This document shows, in pieces, positions 24,856-33,401 of a DNA stretch of 52,312 nucleotides. The DNA comes from Ignavibacterium sp. (lineage in GTDB: Bacteria; Zixibacteria; MSB-5A5; GN15; PGXB01), in assembly GCA_020724775.1 (NCBI GenBank), contig DYGG01000017.1:8292-60603 (forward strand), given 5' to 3'. The position numbers and the translations under genes are program-made. Each line of letters opens with the position of its first letter. Positions within the stretch are counted from its first letter, which is position 1. The notes under the pieces are model-generated. The model did not search any database, was not told the DNA's origin, and worked only from the letters and a program-made list of their open reading frames with translations.

Positions 24856-25485
24856 ATTAATTCGACAAAATCGACGGTCGTTTACCCGTCTCTGCACACA
24901 TTCCGTTCGCCAAAGCTGCAGAGTGTGGTGGCTGAATCAATAGCGTTTCTGCTGAAGACACCTGTACACCCGCTGCCGCCTGGAGAATCATTTGAGGGAG
25001 TTGGCGTGTATGTCATTTATTATCGGGGAAGTTTCGAGCACTACCAGTTCCTTGCCACTGCAAACAAATCTAGGTGCATAATGCCCATTTACGTGGGCAA
25101 AGCGGTACCTTTGGGATGGCGAACGGCGCGGGCTGGAAGGGAACAGGTGACGAGAAGCCTTTATGGACGATTACGTGAGCATGCGCGAAGCATAAATAGC
25201 TGTAGCAACTTGGCGATCGAGGACTTCCTCTGCAGGTTTATGATACTGGAAGGCATTGAGACGGACCTAATCACAGCGGTCGAAGCGAAGTTGGTTCGCC
25301 TGCACCAGCCTCTGTGGAATTCGCTAATTGACGGATTCGGAAATCATGATCCCGGAAGCGGGCGCTACAACCAGGCAAAATCTGAATGGGATGTGCTCCA
25401 TCCCGGAAGAATGTGGGCTGAGCGTCTGACAGGTAAGCCACCCAAGCTACAGAACATTCTCGCAAAGTTGAAAGTCAAGACATGA
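24856..25485 (+). CDS. Eco29kI-like GIY-YIG restriction endonuclease
   Basis: Type II restriction enzyme of the GIY-YIG fold. In the part starting at GTG 24925 (186 aa) the active-site set is Y29 (GVGVY), Y56 (IYVGKA), R82 and H86 (GRLREH), E120 (VEAKL) and N132 (PLWNS). The spacings equal those I recall for Eco29kI (Y49, Y76, R104, H108, E142, N154). GFGNHDPGSGRY and EWDVLHPGRMWAERLTG also match. The 186-aa form lacks about 20 N-terminal residues. The frame is open upstream to 24802 and contains no ATG, GTG or TTG; ATT at 24856, 7 bases after AAGGA, would give 209 aa (Eco29kI is about 214). Its stop abuts the end of the minus-strand methyltransferase. Confidence 0.88.
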   Translation: MNSTKSTVVYPSLHTFRSPKLQSVVAESIAFLLKTPVHPLPPGESFEGVGVYVIYYRGSFEHYQFLATANKSRCIMPIYVGKAVPLGWRTARAGREQVTRSLYGRLREHARSINSCSNLAIEDFLCRFMILEGIETDLITAVEAKLVRLHQPLWNSLIDGFGNHDPGSGRYNQAKSEWDVLHPGRMWAERLTGKPPKLQNILAKLKVKT

Positions 25486-26898
25486 TCAGCGTTTGCGAAG
25501 TTCTACTACCGCTTCGTAGAGACTGTCTGAAGATTTTGCCTTGCCGACTCTAACGCCTGACTGGATGATACTGTTGCCGATCCGAGTGGCACGTGGAATG
25601 TGGATGTCTACTACTTCAAGACCAATGGATTCGGCGATCTTCGCCAAATAGCGGTCTGTGGGAATCATTACCCCCTGAAGGATATTGTTGCCGATTACAA
25701 TGAGTGCAGTTCCCCGCCTGCGCAGAGTCCATTTCGCGCACTTGAGAAACCGGTAGCAATCGTTGAAATATGCCGCTGCGTAGTTTGCCCAGCCGTTTCC
25801 CCCATAAATGCCCTTTTCTGGTTTCTGTGCTCGAACCAATTCCAAAGACCTCACTAGCTCAGCATCAGGATTTGGAAAATCCAATACGAGACGGTCAAGT
25901 TCTCGCACAGTCTGCCAGTATTTTCCGAAGTTGTCCTGTTCAAGTGGGCGAAAATCTTTCGGCGCGTTGGTGAAGCCGAGCCAATAGAGGTGTGGTCTGG
26001 TATTGCGGTTGTAATGGTAATTGTTCAAATACGGTGGTGACGTGATCATCAAATCCACCACGCCAGAATCGAGATGCTGTCTGCAATTGAAGAACGACGT
26101 ATTGTATATCCGTGAGTTAATAGCATTCGTCCCTACTTGGTCTCGCATCCAATCAATATCTTTAGACATCTGACGAAGCTTCGCTGTGATCGCCTCCCCT
26201 ACGGGGAAATCGAAGATGTCACGCTTTCCGCCGGTGACACGACGGCTGAGACTTGGTTCGTACGAGTAATTGGAGTAGGAGACCATCGTACTTGCAAATG
26301 CCAAGGAGAAAAGGTCTCGAACAGTGCCAGCTACATTCTTCGCCAAGAAATCCTGGAGTATGAGGACCTTGTAAAGGACTTTGGGGCTGTAAAACGCAGA
26401 CCGGGTGGAAAATCCTTGAGGAGGCGTGGAGAAAGGTCGGTACTCATTTTGACTGGCGTGATCGTAAAACACTTCAAAGTCCCTGATGGCCGCCCGAAGT
26501 TTCTCGGTATTGACGCGGTGGGCCATAAGTTTCAGGCGACAAGCCATGGCGGCGTACGGGTTGATCTCGAATCCAATTACGTCGTGACCAGCCAGTATAC
26601 TCTCCACAAGGGTTGTTCCTACACCGGCAAAGGGATCGAGAACCGTTCCCGGTTTAGAAAGGTATCGCGAAAGTGCATCGGAAACGAAATTGCGCGAGAA
26701 TCCGGCAATCCACGGTACCCACCTGTGAATTGGGATCTCCTTGTTAACGGCAAAGGAGGGATCAGAGAACCCCCCGCCGTTTGGCACGGCTGCGTCAGAC
26801 TTGACCACCGTGTCACCAAAAAGCGATGGCTGGTCGATTACGGAATCTAGCTTTTTCACACACGTAAACTGCGAAGACAAACGGTGAGTGTCAATCAC
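25486..26898 (-). CDS. DNA amino-methyltransferase of island 2 (TSPPY type)
   Basis: 470 aa, start GTG at 26898. Motif I VLDPFAGVGTTLVES (about residues 85-99) precedes motif IV MITSPPYLNNYHYN (about 285-298), with a downstream region GKYWQTVRE and FNDCYRFLKCAKWTLRRRGTALIVIGN. TSPPY is most usual in N4-cytosine methyltransferases, though N6-adenine cannot be excluded. It converges on the restriction gene with no bases between the two stops, so it is most likely the protecting methylase. The recalled Eco29kI partner is a C5-cytosine enzyme, so this pairing is unusual. AT-richer than the core genes. Confidence 0.85.
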   Translation of the reverse strand: MIDTHRLSSQFTCVKKLDSVIDQPSLFGDTVVKSDAAVPNGGGFSDPSFAVNKEIPIHRWVPWIAGFSRNFVSDALSRYLSKPGTVLDPFAGVGTTLVESILAGHDVIGFEINPYAAMACRLKLMAHRVNTEKLRAAIRDFEVFYDHASQNEYRPFSTPPQGFSTRSAFYSPKVLYKVLILQDFLAKNVAGTVRDLFSLAFASTMVSYSNYSYEPSLSRRVTGGKRDIFDFPVGEAITAKLRQMSKDIDWMRDQVGTNAINSRIYNTSFFNCRQHLDSGVVDLMITSPPYLNNYHYNRNTRPHLYWLGFTNAPKDFRPLEQDNFGKYWQTVRELDRLVLDFPNPDAELVRSLELVRAQKPEKGIYGGNGWANYAAAYFNDCYRFLKCAKWTLRRRGTALIVIGNNILQGVMIPTDRYLAKIAESIGLEVVDIHIPRATRIGNSIIQSGVRVGKAKSSDSLYEAVVELRKR

Positions 26899-26912
26899 AT
26901 TCTTCAGTTACA

Positions 26913-27080
26913 GTAGGTCGGGTTCTGAGTCCGAATCGGGTCGGTTCTCGGTTGCGTGAGGATGAATAACCCGACATCTACATCATTCCTCAAATTAGTC
27001 TTCGTATTTTGGAATGTCGGGTTTCTCGTCCCGCGACCGCCAGATGACTCGAAGATTGCGGGACTCGGAACCCGACCTGC
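26913..27080. repeat. GTCGGGTT palindromic repeat element, copy 1
   Basis: Outer arms at 26913-26932 and 27061-27080 are inverted repeats matching in 18 of 20 bases (core AGGTCGGGTT / AACCCGACCT). Inner arms AACCCGACAT (26968-26977) and ATGTCGGGTT (27014-27023) are a perfect inverted pair. GTCGGGTT thus occurs in alternating orientation, a REP/BIME-like layout. It lies between the island-2 methyltransferase and recA. Related copies are at 28302-28346 and 44947-45099. Confidence 0.7.
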
Positions 27081-27144
27081 GTTCCAATTATATAATATCC
27101 GGTTCGCACTCGCGCTCCAACTTTTTTTTCAATATCACATTTTT

Positions 27145-27163
27145 ACTGACAGGATTTGACAGT
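27145..27163. promoter_or_regulatory. Possible operator overlapping the recA promoter
   Basis: TGACAG occurs twice, 10 bases apart (27147-27152 and 27157-27162), and the block is bounded by ACTG and CAGT. It overlaps the -35 box of recA. A LexA-type site is plausible from position, but the sequence does not match a LexA box I know, so this is a guess. Confidence 0.3.
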
Positions 27164-27183
27164 GGGAGTTTTTATGTTAGATT
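27156..27183 (+). promoter_or_regulatory. Promoter TTGACA-N16-TAGATT for recA
   Basis: TTGACA 27156-27161, TAGATT 27178-27183, spacer 16. GATTAT at 27180-27185 with an 18-base spacer is an alternative. The leader to ATG 27275 is about 85 bases. Confidence 0.6.
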
Positions 27184-27274
27184 ATGGAGACTCAAGAAAC
27201 GACTAATAAAATGGATACACTTTCCTTTAACTCTTTGGCAAATAGTGAATTAAATCTATAGAAAGGTGGGGAAA

Positions 27275-28294
27275 ATGAATGCAGCAATACCTGACCGGAA
27301 AAAAGCCCTCGACAGCGCCCTTCATCAGATTGAGAAATCATTCGGCAAAGGGTCAATCATGCGTCTGGGGGATGCGGCGGTTGCGCCGATTGAAGTTATT
27401 CCAACCGGTTCGCTCGGGCTTGACCACGCCCTCGGTGTCGGCGGCATCCCGCGAGGAAGAGTAACCGAAATTTACGGACCCGAAAGTTCCGGGAAAACAA
27501 CCCTGGCGCTTCATTTTATTGCCGAAGCGCAAAAATTAGGCGGGATTGCGGCGTTTATTGACGCTGAGCATGCGCTGGATGCGGCGTATGCCAAAGCGCT
27601 CGGGGTAGATGTTGACAATCTTTTGATATCGCAGCCGGATACCGGAGAGCAGGCGCTCGATATCGCCGAGACTCTGGTCCGCTCGGGAGCGATTGATATT
27701 GTCGTAATCGACTCGGTGGCGGCGCTGGTGCCAAAAGCGGAAATCGACGGTGACATGGGTGACCAGCATATGGGGCTTCAGGCGCGACTCATGTCGCAGG
27801 CGCTGCGGAAACTGACCGGCGTGATTTCGAAATCGAAAACGGCGGTGGTTTTTATCAACCAGATAAGAATGAAAATCGGGGTGATGTTCGGCAATCCCGA
27901 GACCACCACCGGCGGGAATGCGCTGAAGTTCTATGCCACGATTCGTCTCGATATCCGCAAGATCGCTTCGATAAAAGAGCACGAAGAGGTGACCGGCAGC
28001 CGAACGCGGGTGCGAGTGGTAAAAAACAAAGTGGCGCCGCCGTTCCGGGAGACGGAGTTCGATATTACGTACGGAAAAGGGATTTCGCGCTTCGGCGAGA
28101 TACTTGATTTGGCTTCCGACCAGAGTATAGTGGAAAAGTCCGGAACCTGGTACAGTTTCGGGAAAGAGCGCTTGGGGCAGGGACGGGAATCGGCGCGGCG
28201 ATTTCTGGAAGAGAATGCGGATATAATGGATGGGATTACCTCGGCGCTTCGGGAGAAGATGGGGTTTGCGGTGGTGGGGAAGAAGGGGGAGTGA
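27275..28294 (+). CDS. recA: Recombinase RecA
   Basis: 339 aa from ATG 27275, chosen because AAAGGTGGGG ends 4 bases upstream; an in-frame GTG at 27266 lies inside that ribosome binding site. Walker [10 protein letters not shown] at 68-76, FIDAEHALD, Walker [21 protein letters not shown], the DNA-binding loop [26 protein letters not shown]. It forms the ATP-dependent strand-exchange filament and triggers the SOS response. Complete and typical in length. Its promoter lies beyond the repeat element. Confidence 0.98.
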   Translation: MNAAIPDRKKALDSALHQIEKSFGKGSIMRLGDAAVAPIEVIPTGSLGLDHALGVGGIPRGRVTEIYGPESSGKTTLALHFIAEAQKLGGIAAFIDAEHALDAAYAKALGVDVDNLLISQPDTGEQALDIAETLVRSGAIDIVVIDSVAALVPKAEIDGDMGDQHMGLQARLMSQALRKLTGVISKSKTAVVFINQIRMKIGVMFGNPETTTGGNALKFYATIRLDIRKIASIKEHEEVTGSRTRVRVVKNKVAPPFRETEFDITYGKGISRFGEILDLASDQSIVEKSGTWYSFGKERLGQGRESARRFLEENADIMDGITSALREKMGFAVVGKKGE

Positions 28295-28301
28295 GTTGCG
28301 A

Positions 28302-28346
28302 ATGTCAGGTCTCGTCCCAACGGGAGTCGGTACTAGAATCTGACAT
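28302..28346. repeat. GTCAGG palindromic repeat element, copy 2
   Basis: ATGTCAG (28302-28308) pairs with CTGACAT (28340-28346), with an inner CCC-AAC-GGG stem. The left half GAATGTCAGGTCTCGTCC is nearly identical to segments at 27013 and 45037, so it is a short member of the same family. It lies just after the recA stop. Confidence 0.6.
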
Positions 28347-28388
28347 AACAGTGAAGACAGACACGAGCTGCATAGCTACGGAATCAGA

Positions 28389-28416
28389 GACCCCCGACCT
28401 CTCGGGGGTCTTTTTT
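28389..28416 (+). terminator. Terminator after recA
   Basis: GACCCCCGA (28389-28397) and TCGGGGGTC (28402-28410) form a perfect 9-bp stem with loop CCTC, followed by six Ts. A second GC-rich hairpin with a T-run follows at about 28430-28478 (TCCGAC-GTCA-GTCGGA at its tip), giving a double terminator. Confidence 0.9.
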
Positions 28417-28554
28417 ATAAGTCACGGCAGGCCTTAGGTCCGACGTCAGTCGGAGCGAGACCCGCCGCCTTTTTTGTCTGCGATTCAAGTCAGGTTACCA
28501 CCTCGGTGGAGCCTATAGTCTGACGAAACTGCCTTACAACCGAATCCTCCTACC

Positions 28555-28583
28555 TTGACAATGCCCTGATTTTTCGGTATTTT
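28555..28583 (+). promoter_or_regulatory. Promoter TTGACA-N17-TATTTT for the M48 protease unit
   Basis: TTGACA 28555-28560 and TATTTT 28578-28583, spacer 17, about 20 bases before the start region. It would drive the protease and the two fumarase genes. Confidence 0.6.
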
Positions 28584-28601
28584 CGCAGAAATTTACAAGG
28601 G

Positions 28602-29963
28602 ATGACTATGATGCGCCACTTTTGTCCTCTTCTGATTCTTCTCTTTCTAACCATCACACCAGCCGTTATAGCCATAGATTCGGTAACGACAGAAATTGCA
28701 GATTCTATCGGAATCGGCTCCAGTGACAGTATCGCTGTCGGCGCCGTTTCTGTTGAAGAATCGGTGCGAACGTTCCAGTACCCGATGAGCGAAGAGCGAA
28801 AGGCGCTTTTGATTTCATATTCCAAGTTTGTCAGCCGCTGGCGTTTCCTTTCGTTTTTCATCCAAGTGGCGATTTTTTTGATTTTGCTTTATCTGGGGCT
28901 TTCGGGACTGTTTCGGAGATGGGCGGAGAAGATTTCCAGGAAGAAGATCCCGATGTACTTTTTCTACTTCCTTTTCCTGACAATTTTTCTCTTTCTGATA
29001 AATCTTCCTTTCGGTTACTACCGAGGCTTTCTCATTGAGCATCAGTATGGTTTCTCCAACCAGAGTTTTGGCGAATGGTTTGGCGAATCGCTTAAAAACG
29101 AGGCGGTCGGGCTGATCTTTGGATTTGCAATCATACTGATTTTGTACTGGCTTATCAACCGGTTCCGGAAATGGTGGCTTCTCTTTGGACTCGGCGCGAT
29201 ACCGTTTGCGGCATTTGTAATCATAATCTATCCGGTGGTGGTAGCGCCGCTTTTCAACAAATTCGAGCCGATAAGAAATCAGGAAGTGGCATCGGCGATG
29301 CGGGATTTGGCGGAGAAAGCCGGAATTAATAATCCTGATATTTATGAAGTCGATGCCTCAAAGCAGTCCTCGAAAGTCAACGCCTATTTCACCGGGATGT
29401 TTGGCACCAAGAGAATAGTTTTGTATGATACGACCATAAGAAATTTCTCGGTCAATGAATTGAAATTCATAATGGGGCATGAGATAGGGCATTATCTCTT
29501 GAATCATATCTGGTATGGCTTATTAACGGCGGTGATACTGATATTTTTCGCCGGTTTCCTGGCGGATAAAATTCTGCCGTCATTCATTCGCAGAAATGAA
29601 AATCGTTTCGGCATCAGGAATTTGGGCGATATAGCGAGTCTTCCTGTTTTTCTGCTCTTTATCACCGTCTTTGGCTTTATCACCCAGCCGATTAACAACG
29701 GGGTGAGCCGTTATTTTGAGTATCAGTCGGATGAGTATGGATTGAAGTTATCCGGCGTGAGCGGCGAGGAGGCGGCGATTGCCTTCGATAAACTCTCGGT
29801 ATTTAACTTATCAGACCCGGAGCCGTCAGCGCTTACCGAGTTCTGGTTTTATGACCATCCGGCGTTAAAGAAAAGGATGGAAAATGTTAAAGATTTTTAT
29901 AAGAAACAGTTGGCGATAAAATGCACCGACAAGGTTTGTGATTTCAAGAATACGGAGTTTTAG
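28602..29963 (+). CDS. M48 family (Ste24/CAAX protease-like) membrane metallopeptidase
   Basis: 453 aa from the first ATG; ATG 28608 or 28611 is better spaced from AAGGG (28597-28601), so the real start may be 2-3 residues later. An N-terminal hydrophobic signal, several membrane helices (residues about 85-110, 125-150, 175-225), and the zinc motif HEIGH with H293, E294, H297 in IMGHEIGHYLLNH. A downstream EYQSDEYGLKLSG supplies the third ligand. The architecture matches Ste24 prenyl protease rather than HtpX. In bacteria the substrate is unknown; a membrane protein quality-control role is likely. Confidence 0.9.
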   Translation: MTMMRHFCPLLILLFLTITPAVIAIDSVTTEIADSIGIGSSDSIAVGAVSVEESVRTFQYPMSEERKALLISYSKFVSRWRFLSFFIQVAIFLILLYLGLSGLFRRWAEKISRKKIPMYFFYFLFLTIFLFLINLPFGYYRGFLIEHQYGFSNQSFGEWFGESLKNEAVGLIFGFAIILILYWLINRFRKWWLLFGLGAIPFAAFVIIIYPVVVAPLFNKFEPIRNQEVASAMRDLAEKAGINNPDIYEVDASKQSSKVNAYFTGMFGTKRIVLYDTTIRNFSVNELKFIMGHEIGHYLLNHIWYGLLTAVILIFFAGFLADKILPSFIRRNENRFGIRNLGDIASLPVFLLFITVFGFITQPINNGVSRYFEYQSDEYGLKLSGVSGEEAAIAFDKLSVFNLSDPEPSALTEFWFYDHPALKKRMENVKDFYKKQLAIKCTDKVCDFKNTEF

Positions 29964-29966
29964 AAA

Positions 29967-30809
29967 ATGCGACAGATAAGCATCGAAAAGATAGTCGAAG
30001 CAGTCAGGCAGATTTCGATGAGCGCCGCCTATGATTTGGGAAAAGATGTAGTAGGGGCGATCGAGAAAGCGAAAAATGTCGAGGAATCGCCGGTGGCGCG
30101 AGGGATTCTGGATCAGGTTCTGGAGAATTCCAAGATTGCCCGAAATGAATCGGTCCCGATGTGCCAGGATACCGGATTCGCCGTGCTCTTTGTAGAACTG
30201 GGACAGGATCTTCAGATAGTCGGAGGAGACCTTAACGCGGCACTGAATGAGGGAGTGCGGCAGGGGTACAAGGACGGTTATCTCAGGAAATCAATTGTCG
30301 GCGACCCGCTGGAGCGCAAGAATACCGGCGATAATACACCGGCGGTGGTGCATATAAATATTGTGCCGGGTGATAAAATGAAGATTATCATAGCGCCCAA
30401 AGGGGGCGGCTCGGAAAATATGTCGGAAGTGAAGATGATGAAGCCATCGGACGGAATTCAGGGAGTCAGAGATTTCGTCATCGACCGGGTGCGCCGCTCC
30501 GGCGGCAATCCCTGCCCGCCTATAATAGTCGGAGTCGGCGTTGGCGGGACATTTGAAAAATGTGCCCTGCTTGCCAAGACAGCGCTGCTTCGGGAAGTCG
30601 GCAGCAGAAATCCAAATAAACTCTACGCCGACCTGGAACTGGAGTTACTGGACAAAATCAATAAACTGGGGATTGGTCCCCAGGGGTTGGGTGGAACGAC
30701 CACGGCGCTGGATGTTCATATAGAGACTTTCCCCTGCCATATCGCGAGCCTTCCGGTGGCGGTTAATACGCAGTGCCACGCCGCCCGTCACAAAGAAATC
30801 GTTCTATAA
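29967..30809 (+). CDS. Class I fumarate hydratase, alpha subunit
   Basis: 280 aa. Iron-sulfur hydro-lyase alpha subunit: MCQDTGFAVLFVELGQD, then CPPIIVGVGVGGTFEK, and QCHAARH supply the three cluster cysteines; NTGDNTPAVVH is the substrate loop. With the next gene it forms the two-subunit, 4Fe-4S class I fumarase (or L-tartrate dehydratase) that hydrates fumarate to malate. Class I enzymes are oxygen-labile, in keeping with the flavodiiron protein. It follows the protease by 3 bases. Confidence 0.9.
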   Translation: MRQISIEKIVEAVRQISMSAAYDLGKDVVGAIEKAKNVEESPVARGILDQVLENSKIARNESVPMCQDTGFAVLFVELGQDLQIVGGDLNAALNEGVRQGYKDGYLRKSIVGDPLERKNTGDNTPAVVHINIVPGDKMKIIIAPKGGGSENMSEVKMMKPSDGIQGVRDFVIDRVRRSGGNPCPPIIVGVGVGGTFEKCALLAKTALLREVGSRNPNKLYADLELELLDKINKLGIGPQGLGGTTTALDVHIETFPCHIASLPVAVNTQCHAARHKEIVL

Positions 30810-30824
30810 TCCTGGAGATAGAGC

Positions 30825-31382
30825 ATGAGCAATAAGAAATCAATTACGACCCCGCTGACCGATGATGTGGTGATGAACCTTCGGATCGGGGATGAAGTCC
30901 TTATTACCGGCACGGTTTACTCGGCGCGCGACGCGGCGCATAAACGTCTGGTGGAGTTGATAGACAAGGGAGAGAAACTTCCTTTCGACCCCAAAGGGCA
31001 GATAATATATTTCGTGGGACCGTCGCCATCGAAACCGGGGAAAGTGATAGGTTCGGCCGGACCGACGACATCGTACCGCATGAATGCCTATACCCCGCGG
31101 ATGATAGAGGTCGGATTGAAAGGGATGATTGGGAAGGGGGAGATGGGTGCCGAGGTGATGGCGAAGATGAAGGAGAAAAAGGCGGTCTATTTTGCGGCAG
31201 TCGGCGGAGCGGCGGCATTGATTGCCAAATCGATTGTCGGCAATGAATTGGTGGCATATGAAGACTTAGGGGCCGAAGCGGTTCGAAAGTTGACCGTCAA
31301 AGATTTCCCGGCGATAGTGGCGATGGACTGTTTTGGAGGGAATATCTATAAGGAAGGAACCGCTAAGTACGAGAAGAAGTGA
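30825..31382 (+). CDS. Class I fumarate hydratase, beta subunit
   Basis: 185 aa. Family signatures: ITGTVYSARDAAHKRL, GQIIYFVGPSPSKPGKVIGS, AGPTTSYRMNAYTPRMIEVG, MIGKGEM, and the closing VKDFPAIVAMDCFGGNIY. GGAGATAGAGC precedes the ATG. It partners the alpha subunit directly upstream. Tartrate dehydratase is the alternative; fumarase is far more widespread. Confidence 0.9.
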   Translation: MSNKKSITTPLTDDVVMNLRIGDEVLITGTVYSARDAAHKRLVELIDKGEKLPFDPKGQIIYFVGPSPSKPGKVIGSAGPTTSYRMNAYTPRMIEVGLKGMIGKGEMGAEVMAKMKEKKAVYFAAVGGAAALIAKSIVGNELVAYEDLGAEAVRKLTVKDFPAIVAMDCFGGNIYKEGTAKYEKK

Positions 31383-31614
31383 GAGGAGTTGGCGGAATCT
31401 ACCGTCAGTTTGCGGTTTTTGACTTCGCGCCAAAGGAACTCCAATGCGCGGGGTCGGCTCAGTCTTGCGAACGAGTAGGTCGAAATCCTTCCTTGGGGGC
31501 CGCGCGCGATTTAGGTTTCGACTTCTTTTAGAATGGCAGTGTATATAATTGTCAAAATCCATATCGGATTCTGACCTGCTGCCCGAGTGCAGAAGACAAT
31601 CTACTATATCAATC

Positions 31615-33288
31615 ATGCAAACGGCGCTTCACATTTTTGCCCTGACACGGGAGTTGCAGAATAAGATTATCGGGGCGGAGTTTGTCGATACCGCCTTCTA
31701 CAAGAAAGAGCGGGAAGCCTACCTATTTTTTCAAACCGAAGATTCAACCTATGCGCTGGGAATGGCGTATCATCCGGTCGGATTTGGGGCTTTTTTGATT
31801 CCTCGCTCCAAGATAGAAATCGATACCAAAGAAAAACCTTGGCCCTTCTTCCAGAATGCTTATGGAAGGAAAATTATATCTTTGGAGCAGGTCGGGCTTG
31901 ACCGTATCGTGCGACTGCAACTGGGGCATAGCGCCATTGAATTTACTATTGTGGTCGAGGCGATAGGACCAAACGGAAATCTCTGGCTGCTGGATGGGCA
32001 AGAGCAGATAGTCGCGTCACTGCGGCATAAAAAGTTTGAACCGGGTCAGAAGTATGAAATACCGTCACCTCCGGAACGGACGAATCCGTTTGAAATCGAT
32101 ACAAATCGCTTTAAGGAAGCGCTGAAAAATCATCAGGGGCAGTACATATCGAATTTCTTACGGAAAAATATCGCCGGGCTCGATGAGACTCTTGTTTATG
32201 AGATTCTGTCTCGCGGGAATATTACGCCAGAAACGGTCACCGAAACTTTGAAAGAAAGCGAAATCATCCGGATTGTAGATACTGCAGGAGAACTGGCGGA
32301 ACTTTTCGGACGGGGAGAAACAGGCTTTCTCTATAATTTCGAAGGACGACCGGGGGGGTATCCTTTTAAGTTGAAATCGTCGGATGAAGAGCCAAAACGA
32401 TTTAAAACCTTATCATTGGCGATTTACGGCGCGGTGCGGTCAGGAAGGGAAATAAAAGAAACTAAAGAGGAGCGGGAAAGAATACTGGAGGCGGCGCGGC
32501 GGCAGGTGGCGCGAATCGAGAAAAAGACCAGGAAGATCGAAGAGGATGCGCTCAAAGCGGAAAAATATGACGAACTCCGCAAGATGGCGGAACTACTGAA
32601 GATAAACCTGATGAAGATAAAAAAGGGGATGAGCAGAATTGAACTGGAAAATATCTACGGAACCGGGAAAATAGAGATTCCCCTTAATCCGGCTCTAACA
32701 CCGGCTGCGAACGCCGACGATTATTTCAAGAAATACCGCAAAGCCAAAGAGGGGGTGGAACTTCTCGCCCGACGTCTCGATATCGCGCGACAGGAAATGG
32801 TATCGGCGCGGAAAATGCTCGAGGAGTTAGAGTCGGATTTTGAGTCAGCGTCCCACAAGTATGAGAGTGAAATTAAGGAAATTCTGCCGTCGCAGGCGAA
32901 AAGACCGGAAGCGGCGCCGCGGCTGCCGTACAAGATATATACTCTCTCCAGCGGGGTAACTATTTTTGTAGGACGTGGCGGTGAAGACAACGACCGGACC
33001 ACTTTCGGGCATGCCAGGCCATACGAACTATGGTTTCATACGGCCCAGTGTCCCGGCTCGCATGTGGTGATGAAATTTCCGGACAAAAACTTTGTGCCAT
33101 CGAAGCAGGAGATTACCGAAGCGGCGGCGGTGGCGGCATTCTATTCCAAGGCAAAAAACGCCAAAGCGGTGCCGGTGATATATACCGAGCGACGCTTTGT
33201 TCGAAAACCGCGGGGGGCAAAGCCGGGGCTGGTGACAGTGGAGCGGGAAAAGATGCTGATGGTCGAACCGCGGGAGGGGAAGGAATGA
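31615..33288 (+). CDS. NFACT protein, RqcH/FbpA-like
   Basis: 557 aa from ATG 31615 (MQTALHIFALTREL), the usual family start; the frame is open further upstream but has no conserved sequence there. The NFACT-N domain has the tRNA-binding D96-R97 pair in GLDRIVRLQL. A coiled-coil region (about 300-400) and an NFACT-R domain (about 440-550: FGHARPYELWFHTAQCPGSH) follow. RqcH adds Ala tails to peptides stuck on 50S subunits. The gap before the gene (31383-31614) holds a small hairpin with GTCGAAA/TTTCGAC arms (31484-31525) but no clear promoter. Confidence 0.88.
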   Translation: MQTALHIFALTRELQNKIIGAEFVDTAFYKKEREAYLFFQTEDSTYALGMAYHPVGFGAFLIPRSKIEIDTKEKPWPFFQNAYGRKIISLEQVGLDRIVRLQLGHSAIEFTIVVEAIGPNGNLWLLDGQEQIVASLRHKKFEPGQKYEIPSPPERTNPFEIDTNRFKEALKNHQGQYISNFLRKNIAGLDETLVYEILSRGNITPETVTETLKESEIIRIVDTAGELAELFGRGETGFLYNFEGRPGGYPFKLKSSDEEPKRFKTLSLAIYGAVRSGREIKETKEERERILEAARRQVARIEKKTRKIEEDALKAEKYDELRKMAELLKINLMKIKKGMSRIELENIYGTGKIEIPLNPALTPAANADDYFKKYRKAKEGVELLARRLDIARQEMVSARKMLEELESDFESASHKYESEIKEILPSQAKRPEAAPRLPYKIYTLSSGVTIFVGRGGEDNDRTTFGHARPYELWFHTAQCPGSHVVMKFPDKNFVPSKQEITEAAAVAAFYSKAKNAKAVPVIYTERRFVRKPRGAKPGLVTVEREKMLMVEPREGKE

Positions 33289-33334
33289 TCTCTCTTAGAG
33301 CCCGGTGCTCCATAATCCCTCCGACTGTTTCCAT

Positions 33335-33362
33335 TTGCCTTTTCCAGCGGATTTGCTAAATT
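33335..33362 (+). promoter_or_regulatory. Promoter TTGCCT-N16-TAAATT for glnA
   Basis: TTGCCT 33335-33340 and TAAATT 33357-33362, spacer 16. The same TTGCCTTTTCC(A/G)GCGG block occurs in the promoter at 46609, which suggests a shared promoter style. Confidence 0.5.
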
Positions 33363-33401
33363 AAACGGACAAAATTGTCATTATTTGGACAGGAGAGATA
33401 T

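Noticed and set aside
26137-26850. 237-aa open frame on the plus strand
   Set aside because: Antisense to the island-2 methyltransferase, whose motifs I and IV are intact.
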